Below are positions 24,501-32,377 of a DNA stretch of 44,604 nt, in pieces; within the stretch, counting starts at the first letter, position 1; every line of letters starts with the position of its first letter. Under the pieces are notes generated by a model. That model was not told the origin of the DNA. It worked only from the letters and a program-made list of their open reading frames with translations, and made no database searches. The position numbers were made by a program, and so were the translations under genes. The DNA is from Verrucomicrobiaceae bacterium (GTDB taxonomy: Bacteria > Verrucomicrobiota > Verrucomicrobiia > Verrucomicrobiales > Akkermansiaceae), in contig JAIYDP010000229.1 in assembly GCA_027487435.1 (NCBI GenBank), positions 1 through 44,604 on the forward strand, in the 5' to 3' direction.

Positions 24501-25405
24501 TGCTGACCTTGACTGGCGGCACCGGCGCGGGCAGCGGTCGCGCCGTGACCTTAGACCTGAACGGGCAGAACCAAGAACTCGCGGGATTGCAAAACACGCT
24601 CGCGGTTGACCGGGATCAGCGGGTGACCTCCTCCACAGCGGCCACTCTGACCATCAACAACAGCACCGACTATGCCTTCGGCGGCACCATTGGCAGCGGT
24701 GCTGATGACGGTAGTGGCAAGATCACTGGAGCCATCTCCCTGATCAAGACGGGCGCGGCCAAGTTCACCTTGACAGGAAGCCACGATTTCACCGGAAGCA
24801 CTACGGTGAACCAAGGCATCCTCAGTCAGGAGGGTCCTAATGCTTTCAACCAGTCCTCCACCGTCACCATCGACCCAACTGCGGCACTCGACCTCAACTT
24901 CACTGGCACCGATACCGTGGACAAGTTGTTCATCGGGACCACCCAACAAGCGGCAGGTGTTTACGGTGCCCTCGGTTCGGAGCTTCCCGTCATCGGAATC
25001 GCCCAAATCACCGGCACTGGCACCCTGACAGTCACAACTGGTCCTGGTGGTGGCGGCTATGCCACATGGGCGCTAGCCAATGCCGGAGGGCAAACGACAC
25101 AGATGGATTTCGACAACGATGGCACATCCAACGGGGTGGAGTATTTCATGAACGCAGCAGCCGGATTCACCGCGAATCCCCAGCTTAACGCATCGAACTC
25201 CATCACCTGGCCCAACGGCGGAAACATTCCCGCCTCCGCCTATGGCACCCAATTCGTGATCCAAACCTCGTCTGACCTTGCAACTTGGACGGATGTCGCC
25301 ATCGGCGACCTCGCCGCCAACACCGACGGCCCAGCCGGATCCCTGACCTACACGCTCACGGGTGCATCACCTCGCTTCGTGCGCCTGAAAGTCACTCCCA
25401 ACTGA
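21599..25405 (+). CDS. Large secreted autotransporter-associated beta-strand repeat protein
   Basis: 1268 residues. The signal peptide ends near residue 30 (AQPGSAQ). The body is Gly/Thr/Asn-rich beta-helix with at least six copies of the autotransporter-associated strand motif, e.g. LTLSGANTYTGATTVNQG, LTLNNANTYTGSTTINGG and FTLTGSHDFTGSTTVNQG. A ~200-residue block is duplicated: one copy starts at SGITIGGASAASLSSG, the other at SGITLGGASPATLSTA, each ending in DLNG-x-x-(Q)-x-LAGL. There is no C-terminal outer-membrane beta-barrel. Instead it ends with FDNDGTSNGVEYF, VIQTSSDLATWTDV and a last strand RFVRLKV. Role by inference: cell-surface adhesin or matrix protein. A strong hairpin follows the stop. 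Confidence 0.88.
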   Translation: MKSRLQSTYRLSIPLATALAALIYAQPGSAQNGTWLGVSGNWSTASTWSGGTIANGADFTANFTGVNIGAAQTITLTAPQSIGNIVFTDDTTSSHDLTITGANILTLDVASGIPAINVTQAGRILFISSVISGDDGLAITGPGVVSLSGTNTYSGVTNISAGRLAVSSLGALGSTSGITIGGASAASLSSGITALTITAPITTANSGVSSTLAFGRDASSTGSFTLNGAIGGSGNVIFTTVGTSNNSLQTINLGVAGTYTGATTITSGTTANSMFVRAGVDNALPTTTVLTINGGNGSGSGRASAYDLNGFSQTLAGLTNTTGLSLRAQRVFNTNSTTPSTLTVNNATGYSYSGTIGGATNIGVAANNLAFTKDGAGTLTLGVIGGTALNNHDYTGATNILGGTLRLATTAAITASSGITINGSTAKLLQTSNRAITPTVTLTQGTLTGSGTVNTVNVGNATGGIVSNNDGVPGGSLTIDALTFEGAATVNTFSASTAAPIVTNSLATNVAGTVTINPSAASWAAGTYDLISYSGGSISGAGVAQFVLGSVSGTTVRQTTAFGNSGTAITLTVGPDDLPYWGGDGDGKWNLSNSDNWKLSSNSGPTSFLAMDNVLFNDSASGAGPILVDIDLANVSPSTTTFDNSTKDYVLNSSGNFGIAGGTLTKNGTGILTLNNANTYTGSTTINGGTLSLGGGGTSGSLSLASAITVASGATFAVNQSDTVIQGTDFGAIGGAGGFAQNGAGTTVLNLLNTFTGLVSITNGNLAIGADGRLGTGTYAGNIDIALGTSIFEHGGSLNQTLSGIISGSGSLVKSGTNTLTLSGANTYTGATTVNQGILSISNVNALQSTSGITLGGASPATLSTATAGITLTAPITTANTGVNSTIAFAIGAAAQGTLILNGAIGGNGNVTFTTPNVGASVGNVQAIHLGATGTWAGNTTMTTANQNVATRVVNTSGQANVLPVATVLTLTGGTGAGSGRAVTLDLNGQNQELAGLQNTLAVDRDQRVTSSTAATLTINNSTDYAFGGTIGSGADDGSGKITGAISLIKTGAAKFTLTGSHDFTGSTTVNQGILSQEGPNAFNQSSTVTIDPTAALDLNFTGTDTVDKLFIGTTQQAAGVYGALGSELPVIGIAQITGTGTLTVTTGPGGGGYATWALANAGGQTTQMDFDNDGTSNGVEYFMNAAAGFTANPQLNASNSITWPNGGNIPASAYGTQFVIQTSSDLATWTDVAIGDLAANTDGPAGSLTYTLTGASPRFVRLKVTPN

Positions 25406-25469
25406 CCTCGATCTTTGTAGCGACCAGCGCTTTCCGTGAACCGACGGAAGTCATCTGGAATCATTTGTT

Positions 25470-25497
25470 CAAAGCCCCCCGTTTTAGGGGGGCTTTG
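25470..25497 (+). terminator. Strong terminator hairpin after the autotransporter-repeat gene
   Basis: A perfect 11-bp stem (CAAAGCCCCCC / GGGGGGCTTTG) with loop GTTTTA, 65 bases after the stop. No long T-run follows, so it may act as a bidirectional or processing hairpin, but its strength makes termination likely. Confidence 0.75.
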
Positions 25498-25544
25498 ATT
25501 ACCAACTTACACAAAATTCCTTACACGCTCTCGCAAACACTTTG

Positions 25545-25676
25545 CGGGAACCCTCCGCGCCCCTCATGGAGATCCAAAACACCTTCCCGGAACCCTCCGC
25601 GCCCCTCATGGAGATCCAAAACACCTTCCCGGAACCTCCCGCGCCCCTCATGGAGATCCAAAACACCTCCCGGGAA
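25545..25676. repeat. Minisatellite A, three 42-bp units
   Basis: Units begin at 25551, 25593 and 25635 with CCCTCCGCGCCCCTCATGGA (third unit slightly changed) and are separated by exactly 42 bp. Flanking partial units are at 25545 and 25677. The period is a multiple of three and both strands stay open. However, there is no convincing start, ribosome site or fold, so I treat it as non-coding. Confidence 0.88.
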
Positions 25677-25688
25677 CCTTCCCTGACG

Positions 25689-25845
25689 CTGTACTCACCT
25701 GCCGACAGCCTCGCCGTACGTTCCGGGACGCTGTATTCACCTGCCGACAGCCCCGCCGGACGTTCCGGGACGCATTGTTCACCTAGCCAAAGCCCCGCGG
25801 GACGTTCCGGGACGCGTTGTTCACCTGCCGACCGCCCTTTCCGAT
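25689..25845. repeat. Minisatellite B, four 42-bp units
   Basis: Units start at 25689, 25731, 25773 and 25815 with variants of CTGTATTCACCTGCCGACAG. They continue cc-ccgcc-gga-cgttccgggacg, again with an exact 42-bp period. It abuts minisatellite A and ends about 90 bases before the ECF sigma factor start. A solo A+B unit recurs at 34726-34798. Confidence 0.88.
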
Positions 25846-25933
25846 GAAATGGCGGTGGTCTGCCTCGCGTGCCTTTGCAGTTGGCGGAAATCCTGATTGG
25901 CATGGGTGGGGTAATTCGCTAAACTTACGCTCG

Positions 25934-26647
25934 ATGAACAACGAGTCTGGAGAATCGCGCTTTCAAACCACGATGTGGTCGGTGGTTCTGCGCGCTGGCT
26001 CGGGGGATGAACAGCCTAAGCAGGCGGCGTTGGATCGTCTTTGCCGAATGTATTGGAAGCCGCTTTATGTGTATTGCTTGAGCAAGGGCATGAAGGCGAT
26101 GGATGCGGAGGATTTGACACAGGCGTTTTTCGCCCGCTTGCTGGCGCGCGATACCTTGCGGGTGGCCGATCCGCAACGTGGACGTTTCCGGGCATTTTTG
26201 ATCACCTCTTTTAAAAATTTCATTGCTGGCGAGGGGGATCGTACTCGTGCCGAACGGCGGGGTGGGGGGGCGGTGCATTTTTCCTTTGATGTGGATTTCC
26301 AAAATGCCCCGTTGCCGATTCACTCGCCGGATCTTTCACCGGATCTTGCATTTGATCGGCAGTGGGCGCTGGATTTGGTGGAGCGCGCCACTACTAGCCT
26401 GCGTGGCGAATATGAGGCTTCTGGCAAGAAGGATTGGTTTGAGTGCATTTTGGGGCCATCCGCAGGCACGGGGTATGCGGAGCTGGCGGTGGAGCTTTTC
26501 TCTACCGAGGATGCGGTGAAAAGTTTCGCCAAACGGGCGCGGCGGAGATTTCGTGAGATCCTGGAACGCGAGATTGCGGATACGGTTAGCTCGCCGGAAG
26601 ACGCTGCGGAGGAGATGGCGTATCTGGTAGAATTGCTGCGTGCATGA
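25934..26647 (+). CDS. ECF sigma factor of the planctomycete/verrucomicrobial kinase-linked type
   Basis: 237 residues from the ATG at 25934; earlier in-frame starts run into the minisatellite. Region 2 spans about 34-105: LDRLCRMYWKPLYVYCLSKG, DAEDLTQAFFARLL (-10 contact) and GRFRAFLITSFKNFIAGE. An inserted linker with RRGGGAVHFSFD follows, then region 4, YAELAVELFSTEDAVKSFAK-RARRRFREIL. The tail, EIADTVSSPEDAAEEMAYLV, is characteristic of this group. Known relatives are encoded next to Hanks-type kinases rather than anti-sigma factors, and here the kinase follows 45 bases downstream. A G7 tract lies at 26264-26270. Likely regulator of the surface-protein island. Confidence 0.9.
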   Translation: MNNESGESRFQTTMWSVVLRAGSGDEQPKQAALDRLCRMYWKPLYVYCLSKGMKAMDAEDLTQAFFARLLARDTLRVADPQRGRFRAFLITSFKNFIAGEGDRTRAERRGGGAVHFSFDVDFQNAPLPIHSPDLSPDLAFDRQWALDLVERATTSLRGEYEASGKKDWFECILGPSAGTGYAELAVELFSTEDAVKSFAKRARRRFREILEREIADTVSSPEDAAEEMAYLVELLRA

Positions 26648-26654
26648 ATTTCTT

Positions 26655-26680
26655 CGCCACTTCTCTGGAAAATTTCCTTA
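26655..26680 (+). promoter_or_regulatory. Putative ECF-type promoter of the WD40 kinase (site 1)
   Basis: CGCCAC at 26655-26660, then a 15-base spacer containing GGAAAAT, then CCTTA at 26676-26680. The same boxes and spacing recur at 29857 and 34927. The kinase ATG is only 12 bases after CCTTA, so transcripts would be leaderless or nearly so. Function is inferred. Confidence 0.5.
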
Positions 26681-26692
26681 CTTACAGTGAGC

Positions 26693-29600
26693 ATGCCTGA
26701 ATCCACCTCGCCAAACCACTGTCCGCAGTGCGGTAGTGCTTTGCCATCTGGAGTGAGTCCGCTGCTGTGCCCGATCTGCGTGCTCACGGAGGAACCGAGC
26801 GAAGAGGGGCAGGAGGAATCCGCTGGGCATCAGGTGGGTGCCTATACGTTGCTGGAAGAAATCGCCCGCGGCGGGATGGGCGTGGTTTATCGGGCACGTC
26901 AAGGTGGGCTGAACCGCATCGTGGCGCTCAAAGTCCTGCCGGGGGCGGCTTTTGCCTCTGCGTCTTTTCGCGCTCGTTTCCAGCGCGAGGCGGAAACGGC
27001 AGCCCGCTTGAAGCACCCGGGCATCGTCGCCGTGCATGAGGTGGGGCAAGCTCTGGGGCAACCGTTTTTGTCGATGGATTTTATCGATGGCCCGTCGCTA
27101 GCCAGCAGGCTTGCGGAATCGCGGGTGACCCCGGAGTTTGCCGCGCAGCTTCTGCGTGAGGTGGCGCGGGCGGTGGCGCATGCCCACCTGAAAGGCGTCG
27201 CCCACCGTGATCTGAAGCCCTCCAACATCTTGCTCACTCGGGAAAACCAGCCGATTCTCACGGATTTCGGCCTCGCTTGTTTTCTCGATTTGGAATCGCT
27301 CGAAGGGCTAACTCTCGATGTCATGGGCTCGCCTCCCTACCTGCCGCCGGAGCGTCTGGCAGATGGGGCAGCGAGCGATCCGGTGATGGAGGATGTCTAT
27401 GGACTCGGCGCGGTGTTGTATCATTGTCTCACCGGCAGGCCACCCTTTGTAGCGGATAACCTCAATGCGCTGTTGGCTGCGGTCGGCGAGATTGAGCCGG
27501 TGGCACCACGCAGGCTCAATCACTCGATGCCCGTGGATCTTGAAACCATCTGCCTGAAGTGTTTGGAAAAATCCCCCGCAGCGAGATACGCGAATGCGGC
27601 GGACGTGGCAGATGAGCTGGATCGCTTTCTTCGTGGCGAACCGATCCTCGCCCGTCCGCTTGCTCCGATGGATCATCTCTACCGTTTCATCCGCCGTAAG
27701 CCCGTGATCGCCTGCTTGATTGCCGCGCTTTTTTTAACGATCATCTCCGGCACCGGGATTTCCCTCATCGCTTGGCAGCGTGCAGAAAGAAACGCTGCGG
27801 ATTATCGCGAAATGGCCGAAAAGCGGCGCATCGATCTCTACTCGGGAAATATGGCTGCGGCCTCTGCTGCGATGAACTCAGGAAATCGCACCCAGGCGCG
27901 GCAACTCCTCATGCAATGTCGGTCGGAAGATGGCGAATCCGACCTGCGCGGCTGCGAGTGGTTTCTGCTGGATCGTTTGCTGGCGCATCAGGCAGTGTTT
28001 TCCACACAGGCACACAACCACATCCTCACGGCGCTAGCATGGAATCCATCTGGCGACGTTTTACTGAGCGGCGGTCACGATGGCTCCTTGAAATCCTGGA
28101 AACTGGCAGGCGATCAGGGTTTGAAATTGGATCAGGAAATCCTCAAAAAAGGCAGTGGACGACTCGATAAAATCCAGTGGCTACCGGACGGCAGCACTTT
28201 TCTCACGGTAGAAAATGATTTCATCCGCTGTCGGAAACTGGGTGAATCCACTCCGCTGTGGGAGATCCTAGGCAGACAATTTTCCCTCACAGCCGATGGC
28301 CGGACGATGGCCATTTCCACCGGAGCGAAGTATCTCTTCGAGCCACACGGTCAGGTGTCGCTTTGGCAAATCCCACCGCAGAACGCCGGGAAGCCCACGC
28401 TTCGCCGCACCCTGCCCATCGCCGCCCGTGCGGTCGCGATCTCGCCGGACGGTCGCTGGCTCAGCGTCGGTTTGCCGATGAATGGCCACCATGATGAAGA
28501 ACGTGGCCTCCAGTTGATCGATCTAGAAACACCCGATGCGGCACCCCGGCATCTGGAAACCAAGGGCGCGATCTGGAGCCTGACATTCTCGCCCGACTCG
28601 ACCCGGCTCGTCGCCACTACACAATCGGGAAATTCTTACATTCACGCCTTTGATACCGCATCCGGCCGCAAGCTGGATCTGCCCACACACCATAGCGCCC
28701 GTCTATGGTCCGCATCGTTCACGGCGGATTCCCAGTCAATTCTCACCACCTCATCGGATCGCTCGCTGAGCCTTTCGCCCATCCAAGGTGGCTCGGCGGG
28801 AGTTTTGCCACTCGCCCACGACAACGAGATCTGGGCTGCCGCGATCCATCCATCTGGCCAACGAGTCGCCACGGGAGATAAGGACGGTAATCTCAAGCTT
28901 TTTCCGCTGCCGCTACCCACTCTGCCACTTGAGACTTTCCCGCAGCGTCCGCATTTTCGCTACGCACAGCCCGTTTTCTCGCCAGACTCCTCTCAGCTCT
29001 ATCTCAACGAAACCTCCCCCGCCTGGAAAACCGTCGCATGGAAATTCCACGAAATGGCCCCTCCCATCGCAACGGAGTTCACCTTCCATCCTATGTGTAT
29101 CGATCCTGAAGGCAATCTTGCTTGGCGAAACATGGATACAAAGCAAATATTCGTTCGGCGCAATTCCGCGCTGCCCTCACCATTGGCGCTGCCCCCCGAA
29201 GCATGGCCCGCCACGCCGAGCACGCGCAATCACGGCTCAACCACCGACCATCGTCATCTCTATCAATTCTCCGAAACTGGCCACGCCGCCACCGCAGAAC
29301 TCGCCACCGGAAAAATCCGCGAGATCCAGAAATTCACCCGCGAAGTCCCCACCGCCTCCGCCCTCTCGCCCAGCGGACGTTTCCTCGTCGCCTCCACTTG
29401 GAGCGAACTCGCCATCCATGATTTTACCAACGGAAAAACGATCCGCCTTCCCAACGATCCACATTGGGCAAAAACCATCGTCTTCTCTCCCGACGGCACG
29501 CTCATGGCCACTGGCGGCATCGATAGCCACATCCAGCTCTGGCGAGTGCCAGATTTTACCCCGATCTGCAAACTCAGCAGCCATCTCTCCGAAGTTTCCG

Positions 29601-29839
29601 GCCTCGCCATTTCTCCCGATGGCCGCACCCTGGTCTCCTCGGAAATCGGCAGCGGCCTGCGCTTTTGGCGGCTCGATACCCACCGCGAAGTCATGCGCAT
29701 CGCCCTGCCAGAAGTTTGCGAAAACCTCGCCTTTTCACCAGACGGCGAGAGCTTAGCCGTCGCCACCTGTCCGCCCGCCTCACCACCCACCGCCGGGCGG
29801 GTCATGGTGATTCCTTGCCCGCGCCACGCGAAAGAATAA
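26693..29839 (+). CDS. WD40-repeat receptor-like Ser/Thr protein kinase with zinc ribbon
   Basis: 1048 residues from the ATG at 26693; a GTG two codons earlier is also open. A zinc ribbon (CPQCG 10-14, CPIC 26-29) precedes a Hanks-type kinase, 50-315: GGMGVVYRA G-loop, Lys80 in VALKVL, HRDLKPSN 171-178, DFG 191-193 and PPE 218-220. All catalytic residues are present. One transmembrane helix is at about 338-360. The outer part (about 430-1040) is built of WD40/propeller blades with phrases such as ALAWNPSGDVLLSGGHDGSL, IVFSPDGTLMATGGIDSHIQ and LAISPDGRTLVSSE. The kinase would be cytoplasmic and the propeller(s) periplasmic. It probably phosphorylates or otherwise controls the ECF factor encoded just upstream. 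Confidence 0.93.
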   Translation: MPESTSPNHCPQCGSALPSGVSPLLCPICVLTEEPSEEGQEESAGHQVGAYTLLEEIARGGMGVVYRARQGGLNRIVALKVLPGAAFASASFRARFQREAETAARLKHPGIVAVHEVGQALGQPFLSMDFIDGPSLASRLAESRVTPEFAAQLLREVARAVAHAHLKGVAHRDLKPSNILLTRENQPILTDFGLACFLDLESLEGLTLDVMGSPPYLPPERLADGAASDPVMEDVYGLGAVLYHCLTGRPPFVADNLNALLAAVGEIEPVAPRRLNHSMPVDLETICLKCLEKSPAARYANAADVADELDRFLRGEPILARPLAPMDHLYRFIRRKPVIACLIAALFLTIISGTGISLIAWQRAERNAADYREMAEKRRIDLYSGNMAAASAAMNSGNRTQARQLLMQCRSEDGESDLRGCEWFLLDRLLAHQAVFSTQAHNHILTALAWNPSGDVLLSGGHDGSLKSWKLAGDQGLKLDQEILKKGSGRLDKIQWLPDGSTFLTVENDFIRCRKLGESTPLWEILGRQFSLTADGRTMAISTGAKYLFEPHGQVSLWQIPPQNAGKPTLRRTLPIAARAVAISPDGRWLSVGLPMNGHHDEERGLQLIDLETPDAAPRHLETKGAIWSLTFSPDSTRLVATTQSGNSYIHAFDTASGRKLDLPTHHSARLWSASFTADSQSILTTSSDRSLSLSPIQGGSAGVLPLAHDNEIWAAAIHPSGQRVATGDKDGNLKLFPLPLPTLPLETFPQRPHFRYAQPVFSPDSSQLYLNETSPAWKTVAWKFHEMAPPIATEFTFHPMCIDPEGNLAWRNMDTKQIFVRRNSALPSPLALPPEAWPATPSTRNHGSTTDHRHLYQFSETGHAATAELATGKIREIQKFTREVPTASALSPSGRFLVASTWSELAIHDFTNGKTIRLPNDPHWAKTIVFSPDGTLMATGGIDSHIQLWRVPDFTPICKLSSHLSEVSGLAISPDGRTLVSSEIGSGLRFWRLDTHREVMRIALPEVCENLAFSPDGESLAVATCPPASPPTAGRVMVIPCPRHAKE

Positions 29840-29856
29840 TTTTTTTCATAAATCCG

Positions 29857-29882
29857 CGCCACCTGCCCGGAGAAAATCCTTA
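29857..29882 (+). promoter_or_regulatory. Putative ECF-type promoter (site 2)
   Basis: CGCCAC at 29857-29862, a 15-base spacer with GGAGAAAAT, and CCTTA at 29878-29882. It is preceded by a T7 run and lies 73 bases upstream of the secreted protein ATG at 29956. Boxes and spacing are identical to sites 1 and 3. Confidence 0.5.
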
Positions 29883-29955
29883 TGAGTCTTTGTAGGCTCT
29901 CGATTGAGCACCAACGCCCTAATCAGCGGAGCCTGCTTACCAATATCGCCGTATT

Positions 29956-32340
29956 ATGAAACCATCATTGATCCTGTCTGTCATACTCGCCACCGCCGCC
30001 CAAGCCCAGATCTTCACCCCCAAGGATATCGACCTAAGCGTGTCGTTTAGCAACGTCAACCCAGCCGTCACCAGCGCGATGAGCTCGCCCGGCGGCCCTG
30101 GTCTGAAGCGTGTCCTCGTGACCGCCACGACTTTTCCCGCGCCTGCCGAGGGCGCGCGCCAGGCGCTGAAGGACTATGTTGCCACTGGCCCGCTCGCCGC
30201 TCCCGCTATTTTCACCGTGGATGATACCGTGGGCGGCCTTACTTACGCCGCGCAAGTGCTCGCCGAGCTGCATAGCGGCCAGCAGTATTACTTTCCCCGC
30301 GCCACGGCTGGCTTGAACACGGCTGGCGCGAATCCGGCATGGAGCATCGCGGATACCGCCAGCCTCGTGAACTTCCAGTTTGTCGATTCCGTAGGCGCAC
30401 CCGTTGCGGTGAACGGCGGCATCATCTTGGCTAACGATCCTGATATCACGGATACCGCCCCGAGCAATTTGTACTTAGCCGATGGTGCTACTGGTGCGGC
30501 CTTCCTCGCTCGCGGCGGTTCGCACACCACCTTCGCCGTCTATGTCGATCTCGGCGGCACGGATGCTGCGGCTACGAAATATCGGAAAAAATATACCGTG
30601 GAGAACTACGCGATTACGGCAATCCCCAGCGATACGGTGCAGACCGTTACCATCGTCATCGATGCTGCGGCAAATACCAGTGGCTCGCTTTCTGGTAGGT
30701 TCGATGTCACGCAATCCGCTGTTTCCGCGAATGAAGCACCTAGCACGAATGACGGCTTCTTTGAAATCTACGCGCCCACCCCGCCAAACGATAGCCATCC
30801 TGACTACCCCGTCCTCCGCACCACCTTCAACGCAGGTGATGGCTACGGCAATTGGGATCGCGATACGTCCTTCCTAGGCATGAACTTCAGCAGCGAGGCT
30901 AGCGGTGCATTCACGTCCGCGAATCTCCTGCCCAGCCCCGCTCCGGCGGAGGGCAGCTACAATGTCTATGGCGAGACATTTCTCCGCCGTTCCATCAGCG
31001 GTGATCCTGCTGGCATGCACCGCTTGCAATTTCTCCGCACTCCTTGGCTGGGTGGTGGTAGCAATCCGGCAGCGCAGATCCCTGCTGGAAACTTCGATAC
31101 CGCAGATACCTTCGTCATCAATCCTGGCTACCTCACTGGCTCTGTGACTCTGGCCGGTCCAGATGTCATCGCTGGCTACCCCGCGCTACTGGCTCATGTG
31201 GTGCGCTCTACTGATGACGATACGAACGGCGATGGCTTGCCTGACTCTCCCATCGCGGATTGGTTTAACGGCTCTGTCATCCGTGCCAATGGCTTGGACA
31301 CTCTGGCCACCGGCGCTACCCTCACCGCCTCGGGCGGACAATCCTTCGTTCCACTGCCAGGCTCCTTCAATCCCAGCAGCGGTGATTTCACCGGCCACTA
31401 CCATTTCGCCCTCGGCGGCTTGAATGGCGAATCCGCCTTCTGGCAAGCAAACACCACCTCGCTGAGATTCTACAACCCCGGCACCTCGGCAAATACTTAT
31501 TTCTTCACGGACTTCTCGCTCACCGATCGCACGTCAGAAGTCACATTACGCCGCGAGATGGCCCCAGATGCCACCCGGACCTCGGACATTTCCCACGAGT
31601 TTGGTGAAGTCAGCCTGCGAATCCGCGCCACCAGCGGCACGATCTATCAACCACAGATTCGCAACGTGACGGATGATCCCACAAAACCTCTCAACCCCAT
31701 CGCCGTAAGTGATTTCCTCGCCGACGGTTGGCCGAACACGCAAGCCGATGCCGCCACCACCGCCACAGTCCGCTGCCTGATCCCCGCTGGCACATGGGTG
31801 CTCACCCCTCGCATTAACCCCGGCGACCAAGCACCCGGAGCATCCATCGATCTCGTGCCCATCAGCATCGAGGTCCCCGCCCGTGGCCGCATCGGTTTTG
31901 AGACTGAGTTCCTCATGAATACCTCCATCCCCGCATGCCTCAGCGGGTCTACGGCAGCCATCTCTGGCACCATCACCAGCACCGGCAGCCTAGTCACCGA
32001 GATCCGCTACAGCATTGATGGCGGCACCCCCATCGTCATCAGCACACCTAATAGCCTAACGCCCAGCTTCAGCATCGATCTCTCCGCCCTCGCAGATGGG
32101 CCACACCGCATCGTCATCACCGCCACGGGCGCAGGCGGCGAGGAAGCCTTCGTTGACTCCACCTTCCACCGTGATGCCGTGGGTCTCACCATCCAAAAAG
32201 CCGTAATCCTCACTTGGGGCTGCGGCGTTCTCCAAACCTCCACCGACATGGAGAACTGGACTGACGTCACCGGAGCCACCAGCCCCTTTGCCGTACCCAC
32301 GGATGAACCAAAACGCTTCTGGCAGGTGCGCTACGAATGA
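29956..32340 (+). CDS. Secreted protein of unknown function with verrucomicrobial C-terminal module
   Basis: 794 residues. The signal peptide is residues 1-17 (ILSVILATAAQAQ). The mature part is predicted beta-rich, Ala/Gly/Asp/Thr-rich, with no enzyme motif I can name. A DDDTNGDGLPDSP Asp-rich loop occurs near residue 422. The stretch from about 660 to 735 (SGTITSTGSLVTEIRYSIDG) looks like an Ig-like fold. The C-terminus, VLQTSTDMENWTDVTGATS, ends in RFWQVRYE and matches the ends of the neighbouring secreted proteins. It is preceded by the putative ECF promoter at 29857 and followed 37 bases later by the esterase-like gene, so the two may share a transcript. Confidence 0.82.
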   Translation: MKPSLILSVILATAAQAQIFTPKDIDLSVSFSNVNPAVTSAMSSPGGPGLKRVLVTATTFPAPAEGARQALKDYVATGPLAAPAIFTVDDTVGGLTYAAQVLAELHSGQQYYFPRATAGLNTAGANPAWSIADTASLVNFQFVDSVGAPVAVNGGIILANDPDITDTAPSNLYLADGATGAAFLARGGSHTTFAVYVDLGGTDAAATKYRKKYTVENYAITAIPSDTVQTVTIVIDAAANTSGSLSGRFDVTQSAVSANEAPSTNDGFFEIYAPTPPNDSHPDYPVLRTTFNAGDGYGNWDRDTSFLGMNFSSEASGAFTSANLLPSPAPAEGSYNVYGETFLRRSISGDPAGMHRLQFLRTPWLGGGSNPAAQIPAGNFDTADTFVINPGYLTGSVTLAGPDVIAGYPALLAHVVRSTDDDTNGDGLPDSPIADWFNGSVIRANGLDTLATGATLTASGGQSFVPLPGSFNPSSGDFTGHYHFALGGLNGESAFWQANTTSLRFYNPGTSANTYFFTDFSLTDRTSEVTLRREMAPDATRTSDISHEFGEVSLRIRATSGTIYQPQIRNVTDDPTKPLNPIAVSDFLADGWPNTQADAATTATVRCLIPAGTWVLTPRINPGDQAPGASIDLVPISIEVPARGRIGFETEFLMNTSIPACLSGSTAAISGTITSTGSLVTEIRYSIDGGTPIVISTPNSLTPSFSIDLSALADGPHRIVITATGAGGEEAFVDSTFHRDAVGLTIQKAVILTWGCGVLQTSTDMENWTDVTGATSPFAVPTDEPKRFWQVRYE

Positions 32341-32377
32341 AGCCATCGCCCCCTGAATCTTTAAGACGACTCTTCCC

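Noticed and set aside
25541..25845. CRISPR array
   Set aside because: The 42-bp units are directly abutting with no unique spacers and no cas genes are present.
25499..25903. Minus-strand ORF (134 residues) through the minisatellites
   Set aside because: Repeats with a period divisible by three remain open in several frames on both strands; no ribosome site or conserved domain supports coding.
28788..29756. 322-residue plus-strand ORF inside the WD40 kinase gene
   Set aside because: A frame-shifted reading of the kinase; Ser/Pro/Arg-rich low-complexity output, while the kinase frame shows clear WD40 blades.
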